From assembly GCA_020833025.1 (NCBI GenBank), contig JAJHRB010000007.1, positions 1 through 36,318 on the forward strand: a stretch of 36,318 bases of DNA. The letters run 5' to 3'. The position numbers and the translations under genes were made by a program. This DNA is from Thermoproteaceae archaeon. Lineage in GTDB: Archaea; Thermoproteota; Thermoprotei; Thermoproteales; Thermoproteaceae. Of the stretch, positions 17,761 to 26,239 are shown one piece after another (within the stretch, counting starts at the first letter, position 1; every line of letters starts with the position of its first letter). The notes under the pieces were generated by a model, which was given only the letters and a program-made list of their open reading frames with translations, did no database searches and was not told the origin of the DNA.

Positions 17761-18972
17761 CTACGCGCAGAGCCTGAGCGATAGGGAGTCTCTTGTGAGC
17801 TCTCTGACCGGCCACTTCTGGTAGTCGAACGTGACTGCCTTAATTTCGCGCGCCTTTCTGTAAGCGTCGGCGCGGCGCGCGCCCTCCCTGATCAGCCTAT
17901 TCATGTGAAACTCGGTCAACGCGTACGGCAGCGCTCTCTGCAAGTTCTCTGCTATGCGGCCCTCGTTTACCTCCAGGCTTCTCAGAACTGCAAGCATGCT
18001 TTCCAGCATCTCGTCAACCGCCAGAATCGACTCGGGTATCCAGATGCGCTCGTTTGCCGAGTTTGTGAGGTCTCTCTCGTGCCACAGCGCAACATTCTCC
18101 AGCGCGACGTTGACCAGAGCGCGGACGTAACGCGCGAGGCTGACTATTCTCTCTGACGCTGTCGGGTTTGATTTGTGCGGCATGGCCGACGAGCCGCCGC
18201 CCCTCTCGACGAGCTCTCCAATCTCCGGCCTTGAGAGCTCCCTGACCTCGGTTGCCAGGCGCTCTAAGACGGCTGCCACGAGGGCCAGCGCGAAGGCAAG
18301 CACTGCAAAGGTCTCGCGCGGTGCCACTTGCGTCGTTATCGTGTGGTACGGCAGCCCCAGCCTCTCGGCGACGCGCCGCCTTATCTCGGGCCCCAGCTCT
18401 CCCCACGCGGCCATTGTGCCCACGGCGCCGCCAATTTTTGCCCTCACCATGTCCTCGGCAAGCGTCAGCTGCTTGCACGCTATGTAGAGCTCGTAGTAGT
18501 AGTTTGCAAACTTGAAGCCAAGCGTGATAGGCTCGGCCCACTGCCCGTGAGTGCGGCCGATCATCTCAAGGTTCTCGTACTTTCTCGCGAGGCGCGAGAG
18601 CTCCTCGCCTACAGCCACTATTTTGCTCTTCACGGCCGACAGCGCCCTCCTGACCAGCATGGCCCACGCCGTGTCCACAATGTCGTACGACGTCGCGCCG
18701 TAGTGCACAAAGCGACAGCCGCTCCTCTCTTCGAGCAGCAGTACTAGGCTTAGGACGTCGTGTCTTGTCTCCCTCTCGAGCTTGTAGACGTCGTCGGCGC
18801 TCACTTTAACTCCAGCGAGGGCGTCACAGCAGCCGCGCTCGGCAACTCCAAGCTCCTCCAGCACGCACACAAGCGCCCTCTCGACCTCAACGTAGGCATC
18901 AATTATTGACTGGGGGGTGAAGAGGCTGCGGATCTCGTCCGAGCCGTAGCGCCAGTCAAACGGGGAGATCAT
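17761..18972 (-). CDS. purB: Adenylosuccinate lyase
   Basis: GGSSAMPHKSNPTASERI fumarase/ASL signature; IGRTHGQWAEPITLG. Confidence 0.95.
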   Translation of the reverse strand: MISPFDWRYGSDEIRSLFTPQSIIDAYVEVERALVCVLEELGVAERGCCDALAGVKVSADDVYKLERETRHDVLSLVLLLEERSGCRFVHYGATSYDIVDTAWAMLVRRALSAVKSKIVAVGEELSRLARKYENLEMIGRTHGQWAEPITLGFKFANYYYELYIACKQLTLAEDMVRAKIGGAVGTMAAWGELGPEIRRRVAERLGLPYHTITTQVAPRETFAVLAFALALVAAVLERLATEVRELSRPEIGELVERGGGSSAMPHKSNPTASERIVSLARYVRALVNVALENVALWHERDLTNSANERIWIPESILAVDEMLESMLAVLRSLEVNEGRIAENLQRALPYALTEFHMNRLIREGARRADAYRKAREIKAVTFDYQKWPVRELTRDSLSLRLCA

Positions 18973-19010
18973 GTTCCCTGCGTGCGGCCAGCACTAATTA
19001 TAGTTGGGGG

Positions 19011-19025
19011 CCCCGAGACTCGGGG
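19011..19025. promoter_or_regulatory. Palindrome CCCCGAG-A-CTCGGGG upstream of the purB TATA box
   Basis: Perfect 7-bp arms, just upstream of CTATAATTA on the minus strand. Confidence 0.35.
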
Positions 19026-19106
19026 GAATCCCGCTCTGGACGCCTCAAACCGCGCCTGCGCGCTAAGCTGGCTTGAGGGCGGCCTGGGCTAAAATTAGCG
19101 CTTAGT

Positions 19107-20111
19107 TCAGAGCCTTCCCTTCTCGCGCCTCAAGTCTATCACGTGCCAGGGCTCGGGCCCTGTGCCTATCAGCGTGACTGGCACCCCGAGCTGGCTCTCT
19201 ATCTCGTCAATCCACCGTCGCGCCTCCGGGGGCAGATCCCCCCAGCGCGCCTTTCCGGCAGCCTCCCTAAATATGGCGTCTACTTTGGTGATCGCTATCT
19301 GCGTGGGCGTGTTGAGAAGGACCGCCCTCTTGGCCAGGTCAATATTGAAGGGGGCGGCCCTCCTCTGCCTGCCGGTGACGGCCCCGCGCTCCGCCCAGCC
19401 CCTCCTCTCGACCTCCTCGGGCGGCAGCTCGCCAGGGAGGGGGCCCCCGCCCACTCTGGTAACGTAGGCCTTGAAGACCAAGACGATCTCGTCAGCTGCC
19501 TTGGGCCCGACGCCGGCCTCGCTTAACACGCCGCTGGCAGTCACGTCCCTGCTCGTGACGTACGGGTAGGTTCCGTGGTAGAGCGATAGAAACGTTCCCT
19601 GCGTGCCCTCAATTATAACGCCGCGGTCCTTAAGCTCGTGGACCAGAGAGGGGACGTCTGCCAGGTAGGGTTTTAGCACGTCGAAGTCCCTGGCCAGTCT
19701 CAGCCTCCTCAGAACGCGATCCACCACGGCCGCTCCCACGCCCTGTCCCGTTGACCCGATCACCCTCATCAGATACTCGTCCTCCAGCTCCGCGCTCACG
19801 TGCCGGTCCTCTATTACGCCGGTATTGTAATCAACGTGAGACTTGCCCCTGCCGTACTTGTTTACCTCGTCGAGGAAGATATCAACTCTTATCAACGCGC
19901 CCGGCGCCACCGCTAGCCTGGCCTCGTGGTGCGTAAAGCACGCAGGGAGGGCCCTCAGTACGTGCGCCACGCCGTTTATCATGACTGTGTGGCCAGCATT
20001 CGGCGCGCCGGTCCTCACGCAGAGGGCCGGTCTGTCGGCGGCTGCCAAGTATGACACTACCTTTCCTTTGCCTGTGTCGCCGAAAAAGCCGTCGACTACC
20101 ACGTAGAGCAC
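19107..20111 (-). CDS. purA: Adenylosuccinate synthetase
   Basis: VDGFFGDTGKGKVV, APNAGHT, EGTQGT; leaderless GTG start at 20111 about 25 nt after TTTTTTA. Confidence 0.95.
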   Translation of the reverse strand: MLYVVVDGFFGDTGKGKVVSYLAAADRPALCVRTGAPNAGHTVMINGVAHVLRALPACFTHHEARLAVAPGALIRVDIFLDEVNKYGRGKSHVDYNTGVIEDRHVSAELEDEYLMRVIGSTGQGVGAAVVDRVLRRLRLARDFDVLKPYLADVPSLVHELKDRGVIIEGTQGTFLSLYHGTYPYVTSRDVTASGVLSEAGVGPKAADEIVLVFKAYVTRVGGGPLPGELPPEEVERRGWAERGAVTGRQRRAAPFNIDLAKRAVLLNTPTQIAITKVDAIFREAAGKARWGDLPPEARRWIDEIESQLGVPVTLIGTGPEPWHVIDLRREKGRL

Positions 20112-20186
20112 GCTAGAGTCTACGCGGCAGGTAAAAAACGTCGCGCGCCTGGGAGCGCTGGCCGTGAGGCGGCGTCTGTCCCAGGG

Positions 20187-20213
20187 CTCTTGAGCGCTGG
20201 CGGGGCTCAAGAG
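20187..20213. promoter_or_regulatory. Inverted repeat CTCTTGAGC-N9-GCTCAAGAG between divergent purA and TFE genes
   Basis: Perfect 9-bp arms immediately upstream of GTTTATAAAC (TFE TATA). Confidence 0.45.
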
Positions 20214-20250
20214 TCCCGAAGTTTATAAACGGCGCGGGCGCAGCTCGGGC

Positions 20251-20778
20251 GTGAGCCCCCTCAGGGAGGCCTACCTCTACATAGTTGAGAGGGCTGTCGC
20301 GTGGGAGTTTGACAGCGCGGAGTACGGGAAGCTCGCGAGAAAAATGGTTGAACTCCTTCTTGAGCAGAGAGAGAGCATGACAGACGATAAAATAGCAATA
20401 ATGCTCAATGTCTCCACAGCAGAAGTCAGAAGAATACTTCAATACTTGATGAAACATAACTTAATAGGCACCAAGAAGAGAATGACGGAAGATTACAGAA
20501 CCGAGTACACGTGGTACGCGAACGACGAGGTGATACGGCAAGCGGTCAGAGGCAGGGCAAGGGCAGTGAGGGAGAAGCTGTCGCTCCTAATAAAGGCACT
20601 CGCCGAGGGGAGCTACTATGTGTGCCCCAACTGTTTCATGCGCTACGCGCTCGACGACGTGATGAGTGGGGGAGACTCATGTCCTGTGTGCGGGGCTAAG
20701 CTCGAGTACGTCGAGGGACCAGACGAGATAGGCAAGCTGACTAGAGTGTACGAGGAGCTCGAGAAAGTGCAGGGCTGA
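20251..20778 (+). CDS. tfe: Transcription factor E subunit alpha (TFE)
   Basis: Winged helix SMTDDKIAIMLNVSTAEVRRILQYLMKHNLI and zinc ribbon YVCPNCFMRYALDDVMSGGDSCPVCGAKL. Confidence 0.95.
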   Translation: MSPLREAYLYIVERAVAWEFDSAEYGKLARKMVELLLEQRESMTDDKIAIMLNVSTAEVRRILQYLMKHNLIGTKKRMTEDYRTEYTWYANDEVIRQAVRGRARAVREKLSLLIKALAEGSYYVCPNCFMRYALDDVMSGGDSCPVCGAKLEYVEGPDEIGKLTRVYEELEKVQG

Positions 20779-20893
20779 GCCCAGGCGCCCATTCCGCGCC
20801 CGGCCCCGGGCCGCGAGACCAGCGCCGTGTTATGCCCGCTTCAGCGCGCTCGCGGCGAGGTTAAAAAGAGGGCGTGCAGGTCTCGGGATTCTT

Positions 20894-22528
20894 GTGAGCT
20901 TTGAGATTGCCGCCAAGGACTTGGCGGCCAGAGTGGGGCGGCTCAGAGTGAAGGGCGGTGTCGTAGAGACTCCCGCGCTCTTCCCGGTAGTTGACCCGAG
21001 AAAGCAGGAGGTGCCTGTCGAGACGCTGAGGAAGTACTTTGGCCAGGTGATAACAAATGCCTACTTCATATACAAGCTTACTGGCGGCAAGACGGTAGAC
21101 GTGAAGAAGTTTATCAAGTGGGACGGCGTTGTAATGACGGACTCCGGGGCCTATCAGATGATACACCGCGGCACAGTTGAAATCGATCCAGATGAGATCC
21201 TGACATACCAGTCGAGAATAGGGAGCGATATAGGAGTCATTCTCGACATTCCGTTTGACTATGAAGAGCCTTACGAGAGCGCGCTGCTCAAGGTAGAGGA
21301 GACGATCAGGAGGGCAAAGCGGGCTGCCACGATGCTGGACAGGTTGGACATGCTCGTCGTCGCGCCGCTGCAAGGCGCTCTCTACACCGACTTGCTCATC
21401 AGGTCAGTCCGCGAGCTATCGAGACTAGGCTTCCACGTATTCGCAATAGGCAGCCCGACGACACTACTCGAAGAATATAGGTTCGACCAAGTACTCGAGA
21501 TTGTGCTGAACGTGAAGCTGAACATGGCACGAGAGGCGCCGCTCCACCTCTTCGGGGCCGGGCACCCGCTGATAATTCCATTCGCCGTGGCTCTCGGCGT
21601 TGACGCGTTTGACAGCGCGTCCTACATACTCTATGCCAGAGACGGCAGGGTCTTGCTGAGAGACAGGACGCTGCGGCTTGACGACGTGAGGACGGACTAC
21701 TTGCCGTGCAGCACTAAACTGTGCGAGATGCCCGTGAGGGAGCTGCTGGAGATGCCCCAGCACGAGCGCACGCTGCTGATAGCAGAGCACAACCTGGCTG
21801 TGATACGGGAGGAGCTGCTTGAAGTCAAGCAGCGCATATATGAGGGCACGCTGTGGGAGTACCTCGAAGTTAAGGCGCGCGCCCACCCCTCGCTCTACAG
21901 GTTCCTCCTGCTCTTGAGACGCTACCGGCACCTGCTTGAGGAGTACGACCCGGAGACGCACCCAAGACCCCACGGGCTGGTGTTTTACGGCGACACGTCG
22001 CCCGCAAGGCCGGAGCCGCTGAGACACCGCACGAGGATGTCGCGCGTCGAAATAAGCGGGAGGGCGGTAATTGTCCTGCGCGTCGAAGAGAAACCGTATA
22101 ACAAGAGCTGGGAGTATCAGTTTGTAAAGAGCATTGCAGGGAGCAGAATTCCAGTGCTCTTCTTCGATCCCACTTTTGGCATAATTCCGGAGGGCATTGC
22201 AGATGTCTACCCGCTGTCTCAAAACTCGTCCGAGGGCGAGAGCGAGGAGGCCAGGGCATTTGCGTACGAGTGGCTGGGCCGCTACGATGTGATACTGGCG
22301 TACGGAGTTGACCTGCCGCTGGCAGGCAAGCGCGTCATAAGACTCAGCTCGCTGGAGGAGATAGCAAACATGCTCTCCCTCAGCCCCGGCAGCCATCCAG
22401 AGGGCGGGGGCCCCGGGACGCCCTATATCCCGGACCGCGCAGTCCCGCCCTCAGGGCCCCCGCGCGCCCCCGCCAGCGGCGGGACTAAAGTGGAGTCAGC
22501 CGTTGAGGGCGGCGCACGCCTTATATGA
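20894..22528 (+). CDS. tgtA: Archaeal tRNA-guanine transglycosylase (TgtA), lacking a recognisable PUA domain
   Basis: MTDSGAYQM, LQGALYTDLLIRSVRELSRLGF, LFGAGHPLIIPFAVALGVDAFDSASYILYARDGR; low-complexity Gly/Pro tail. Confidence 0.93.
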   Translation: MSFEIAAKDLAARVGRLRVKGGVVETPALFPVVDPRKQEVPVETLRKYFGQVITNAYFIYKLTGGKTVDVKKFIKWDGVVMTDSGAYQMIHRGTVEIDPDEILTYQSRIGSDIGVILDIPFDYEEPYESALLKVEETIRRAKRAATMLDRLDMLVVAPLQGALYTDLLIRSVRELSRLGFHVFAIGSPTTLLEEYRFDQVLEIVLNVKLNMAREAPLHLFGAGHPLIIPFAVALGVDAFDSASYILYARDGRVLLRDRTLRLDDVRTDYLPCSTKLCEMPVRELLEMPQHERTLLIAEHNLAVIREELLEVKQRIYEGTLWEYLEVKARAHPSLYRFLLLLRRYRHLLEEYDPETHPRPHGLVFYGDTSPARPEPLRHRTRMSRVEISGRAVIVLRVEEKPYNKSWEYQFVKSIAGSRIPVLFFDPTFGIIPEGIADVYPLSQNSSEGESEEARAFAYEWLGRYDVILAYGVDLPLAGKRVIRLSSLEEIANMLSLSPGSHPEGGGPGTPYIPDRAVPPSGPPRAPASGGTKVESAVEGGARLI

Positions 22529-22699
22529 TCGCTGGCTGCAACAACCCCCGTCCAAAGCAGCCGCGCCTCGTGTGCCTCGGAGAGAAATCGGAGAGAAAAA
22601 AAGAGGCAACAGAAGGCATGGGGAGGGGCTAGGCGCCCCAAACAACTAAAAATTTAAAAATGCGCGGGAAGAGAGGTCCCACCAGCCGCCGCCCGCCCG

Positions 22700-22788
22700 A
22701 CTCAAGGGGCAGGGCTCTCGGCTGCAGGCCGGCCCACAAGACCCTGTGGCGTAGGCCTGCGTGGGTTCAAATCCCACCCCCCGCACCA
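22700..22788 (+). tRNA. tRNA-Leu(CAA) 3' part (D-loop to CCA) with 20-nt intron 22718-22737; 5' half not found
   Basis: CAGGG-CTC[TCGGCTGCAGGCCGGCCCAC]AAGA-CCCTG, class II variable arm TGGCGTAGGCCTGC, T-arm GTGGGTTCAAATCCCAC, acceptor CCCCCGC-A-CCA; promoter AATTTAAAAA at 22651-22660. Confidence 0.75.
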
Positions 22789-22804
22789 CCCTCCTGCCGG
22801 CTCC

Positions 22805-23956
22805 TCACAGTGCGCTCGTAATTATGTCGGCGACAACCTCACTGGTCACCTGAAACGGCGCATTGCTCTCAAGTGTGCCTCTAGACGTCGCAAGAACTCT
22901 CTCCGCGAGCGCCTTAACATCCCTCTCAGAAAAGCCGTAATCGCCGAGTCTCTCGCGAAAGCCTATCTCTTCCTGGAACCTCGCAATGGCTCTCTCGGCA
23001 TCCTTCGCATACTCCGGGCTGGGCTTGATGTTGGGAGCCAGCGCCCTCAGGACTCTAGCGGAGGTCCCGGGGTCTGCCCGGTGCGTGTAGTACACCGCGC
23101 GCGGGCCCAGCATTCCGAGCCCGCAGCCGTGGGGGAGCCTGGGCTCGAGGCCGCTCAGCACGTGCTCCACCGCGTGCAGCACGTGAACGCGCGACATGTC
23201 AATCGCAATTCCTGCTATCATTGACGCGTACAGCATTTCGTAGCGGAGCTCCAGATTCTTTAGGTCGTTCATGAGAGAGGGCAGAGACCTCGATATTGTC
23301 GCGGCGGCGCTCTCAGCTAGCGTTAGGGTCAGCGGGTTGGAGAGCCTGCCGGTCGCGGACTCGTACGCGTGATAGAGCGCGTCCAGCGAGACGCAGATGC
23401 TCTGCCTCCTGTCAAGCGTTAGCGTGTACCTTGGGTCGTCTACCGACACGTCCGGATACCTCGCGTAAATGCCGACCTTCTCCCTGGTATTCTCAAACGT
23501 GACGACTGCCCACTTGTTGACCTCGCTGCCCGTGCCGTGAGTCAGGTTGACAACTATCAAGGGCACCGCCCTCTTGGCCCTCCTCGCGCCCGTTCTGTAA
23601 TCAGAAACCCTCCCCCCGCTAGCGGCCACGATAGTCGCCAGCTTCGCCGCGTCGATCACGCTACCGCCGCCTATTGCCACTACCGCGTCCGCGCCTTCCT
23701 CCCAGACGGCCCTCGCGAGCTCCTCGGCTTGCGCGGCCCATGGATTCGGCGTGATATTGCTGAACACGGTGTGCTTGATGCCGAGATTGCCGAGCAGTCT
23801 AAGCACGTCGTCCAGCGCGCCGGAGACAGCAGCTGAGGATCTCCCCGACGCTATGACGGCTCTCTCGAAGTGCCGCACGAAGTCTCCAATCTTCTCCACG
23901 GCCCCCGGGCCGAAGAATAGCGTCACGCCGCCGTACTTGAGCTCGAACTTGCGCAC
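22805..23956 (-). CDS. Iron-containing alcohol dehydrogenase
   Basis: AIGGGSVIDAAKL, GTGSEVNKWAVVT, HAVEHVLSGLEPRLPHGCGLGML. Confidence 0.92.
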   Translation of the reverse strand: MRKFELKYGGVTLFFGPGAVEKIGDFVRHFERAVIASGRSSAAVSGALDDVLRLLGNLGIKHTVFSNITPNPWAAQAEELARAVWEEGADAVVAIGGGSVIDAAKLATIVAASGGRVSDYRTGARRAKRAVPLIVVNLTHGTGSEVNKWAVVTFENTREKVGIYARYPDVSVDDPRYTLTLDRRQSICVSLDALYHAYESATGRLSNPLTLTLAESAAATISRSLPSLMNDLKNLELRYEMLYASMIAGIAIDMSRVHVLHAVEHVLSGLEPRLPHGCGLGMLGPRAVYYTHRADPGTSARVLRALAPNIKPSPEYAKDAERAIARFQEEIGFRERLGDYGFSERDVKALAERVLATSRGTLESNAPFQVTSEVVADIITSAL

Positions 23957-23980
23957 TGTGCGGCGGGGGCCTGGCGGGAG

Positions 23981-24505
23981 TTAAACTTTGCGCGCCTGGC
24001 GGCACCTGTCCCTCGCGGAGACCTCTACCTCCAGCAGCGCCAGGTACTGCTCGTCTGTCACTGAAATGAGCGGGTTCGCCCTCTGCACTTCCTGTATCGC
24101 GTCGTCGGCGCTCAGACACTTTGTGAGTACCAGATACGCGGCAAGCGCCGTGGCAGTCCTCCCGACTCCCCCGACGCAGTGGACCACCACGGCGCCTCTC
24201 GATGCCTCAAGCGCGATGATCTCGGCAAGGTCGTGCAGGTCTCTTGGCGCGCGCCCGTCTTGCGTGGGCCAGTGCACCCACTTGATTCCGCTCTTCTCCA
24301 GCACCCGGCGAAACTCGCGCGGGTCCCACCTGCCGTAGTGCTCTAGCTCCCACGACTCTGCCAGGGTTATTACAGTTCTCACGCCAGCTCTGACCCACTC
24401 CACGACGCTCTCTGCGCTTGGCACGCAAGACCCGGCGACTCTCTCGTCAAGCCAGTACAGGCAGTTCACGCGCACAGCGCCGGCGGTACCATAAATACCC
24501 GCCAC
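23981..24505 (-). CDS. Dual-specificity/PTP-like protein phosphatase
   Basis: HCVGGVGRT (HCxxGxxR) P-loop. Confidence 0.93.
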   Translation of the reverse strand: MAGIYGTAGAVRVNCLYWLDERVAGSCVPSAESVVEWVRAGVRTVITLAESWELEHYGRWDPREFRRVLEKSGIKWVHWPTQDGRAPRDLHDLAEIIALEASRGAVVVHCVGGVGRTATALAAYLVLTKCLSADDAIQEVQRANPLISVTDEQYLALLEVEVSARDRCRQARKV

Positions 24506-24520
24506 AGCAATGCCCGCAGC

Positions 24521-25633
24521 GTGAGGGCGGTAGTGCTCGGCGGGGGCATAGCCGGGGTCTTCACGGCATACTTCCTGAGGCGGCTCGGCTTTAGGGTCGT
24601 CGGAATTGGAGGGAGGCTGCAGTATCCGCTGGCACGGCTAGTGCTCACGCTCTCGATGCCTTACGAGGACGACGTAGAGCTGGCGCGGAGAAGCCTGGAG
24701 ATATACAGCGAGCTCGCAGAAGTTGAGGGAGTCACGTCGGTGGATATACTGCCGGAGGGAGTTGACCTCTCCAGGCTGAGAATACCTCACGAGGTGGTCG
24801 ACACGGTAGAGGGCGTGAGGCTGAGACCTGGGGAAATCGCCGTCATTAGCAGAGACTACCTAGTGCCGGTCAGACGCGTAGTTGCGGAGCTAAGACGGGA
24901 GCTAGGCTTCATTAAGGCACACGGCAGGCTGAAAGTTGTCGGCGACGCGGCGCACGTGATCGTGAACGGCGGGAGGGTGGCCGGCGACATCGTCGTTCTC
25001 GCCGCCGGGCACATGAACAGGCAGCTAGCACAGGAGGCGGGCATTAACCTCCCGCTGGTGCCCTATGACTGCTACGCCGTTATCTGCCTCGCGCGGAGGC
25101 GGCTCTGGAATTACAGCATCGGCGATTACGTGCTCGGCTGGTACGGGCGCCCGGCAGTGCCACCGCTCTACATAATTGGGAATGGGTGCGGCCGGTACTG
25201 CGGCGGCGTGCCCCGCGGCTATGCGTCACGGCTCGCCAGACTTGTATCACAGAGAGTTGGGCGCGTAATACCGCTGGCTGTCAGAGCTGGGCATTGCGAG
25301 GTCGGGCCTCACGGCGGCCCGCTCTACGGAAAGCACCCGCACGTTAAGAACCTGTATGTAATTGGCGGTCTCGACGGGTACGGCGGCATGGTCGGCCCGG
25401 CCCTCGCGGAGCGGCTCGCCGCGCTAATATCGGGGCGCGGCTTTGACGACGCGTACAGGCTGGAGAGGTACGCAGATGCAGCGGCCTTCGACCCGTGCTC
25501 TATTGTTGAGAGGCATGACTGGAGGTTGGCGCTAAAAACACAATATTTAAATACTCAGGACGCAGGACCGCGTGTCAAGAAAGCGCGAGAGAATGGTACT
25601 GGTTTCCTTTCACGCCCCCCAGACGTATATTGA
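24521..25633 (+). CDS. FAD-dependent oxidoreductase, D-amino-acid-oxidase-like (DAO family)
   Basis: AVVLGGGIAGVFTAYFLRRLGF Rossmann motif; C-terminal HPHVKNLYVIGGLDGYGGMVGPALAERLA. Confidence 0.85.
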   Translation: MRAVVLGGGIAGVFTAYFLRRLGFRVVGIGGRLQYPLARLVLTLSMPYEDDVELARRSLEIYSELAEVEGVTSVDILPEGVDLSRLRIPHEVVDTVEGVRLRPGEIAVISRDYLVPVRRVVAELRRELGFIKAHGRLKVVGDAAHVIVNGGRVAGDIVVLAAGHMNRQLAQEAGINLPLVPYDCYAVICLARRRLWNYSIGDYVLGWYGRPAVPPLYIIGNGCGRYCGGVPRGYASRLARLVSQRVGRVIPLAVRAGHCEVGPHGGPLYGKHPHVKNLYVIGGLDGYGGMVGPALAERLAALISGRGFDDAYRLERYADAAAFDPCSIVERHDWRLALKTQYLNTQDAGPRVKKARENGTGFLSRPPDVY

Positions 25634-25814
25634 TATGGTCAATGAGCTCGTGAGGCGCGGGGTGTATCCCAGCAGGAGCGAGGCCGTGAGGGCTGCAATC
25701 CGCGAGCTGCTCAGCAAGTACAGGCCGGAGACTGCCGGCGGGCGGCCGGGCGCCCCCTCGGATGGGTCGCCCCCTTCGCCCCCTCCCCGCCCTCTGCCTA
25801 GAGCTGATGAGTAA
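25572..25814 (+). CDS. Ribbon-helix-helix (CopG-like) regulator
   Basis: ERMVLVSFHAPQTYIDMVNELVRRGVYPSRSEAVRAAIRELL; own TATA ATATTTAAAT inside the upstream gene end. Confidence 0.85.
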   Translation: MSRKRERMVLVSFHAPQTYIDMVNELVRRGVYPSRSEAVRAAIRELLSKYRPETAGGRPGAPSDGSPPSPPPRPLPRADE

Positions 25815-26159
25815 CTAGACAGCAGACTGCTGATGAGCTGACGACGAGCTGACCCCTCCCCTCATCTGGGAGAGCTTCTTACTGATCTCATCCAGTAGCT
25901 GCTCTCTCGTCTTGCCCTCAACGGGTATGCCGAGGGCCCTCGCCATTTCGAGAACCTTGTTGTCCGGCTCCTCCCGTCTCTCGGCGGCCCTCTTCTCCTC
26001 CCTCTCCCCCGCGCCGGAGACTGCCTTTCTGAACTCCCTGATCGCCTCGCCCACGCCTCTTGCGAGAGACGGCAGCTTAGTCGGGCCCCATATCAGCAGG
26101 ATTACTATAGCTATGAGCACGATTATCCACTCTTGCCCGCCGAGCCACAGATACATCAT
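25815..26159 (-). CDS. tatA: Sec-independent translocase TatA-like subunit
   Basis: One TM followed by amphipathic helix: EWIIVLIAIVILLIWGPTKLPSLARGVGEAIREFRKA. Confidence 0.9.
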   Translation of the reverse strand: MMYLWLGGQEWIIVLIAIVILLIWGPTKLPSLARGVGEAIREFRKAVSGAGEREEKRAAERREEPDNKVLEMARALGIPVEGKTREQLLDEISKKLSQMRGGVSSSSAHQQSAV

Positions 26160-26239
26160 GAGAGCCGCAGCCGGAGAATAAATGCTTTCTCCCAGCCGGC
26201 ACGCTTTATTTGTTTTTTAGTGCACGCAAGAGTAGTGCT

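Noticed and set aside
21464-22396. 310-aa minus-strand ORF opposite tgtA
   Set aside because: Antisense shadow of a clear TgtA gene; no family resemblance.
22400-22430. GCGGGGG inside the tgtA tail as possible 5' half of the tRNA-Leu
   Set aside because: Followed by CCCCGGGACG, not by TG-GCCC D-arm sequence; no promoter; it encodes the Gly/Pro tail.
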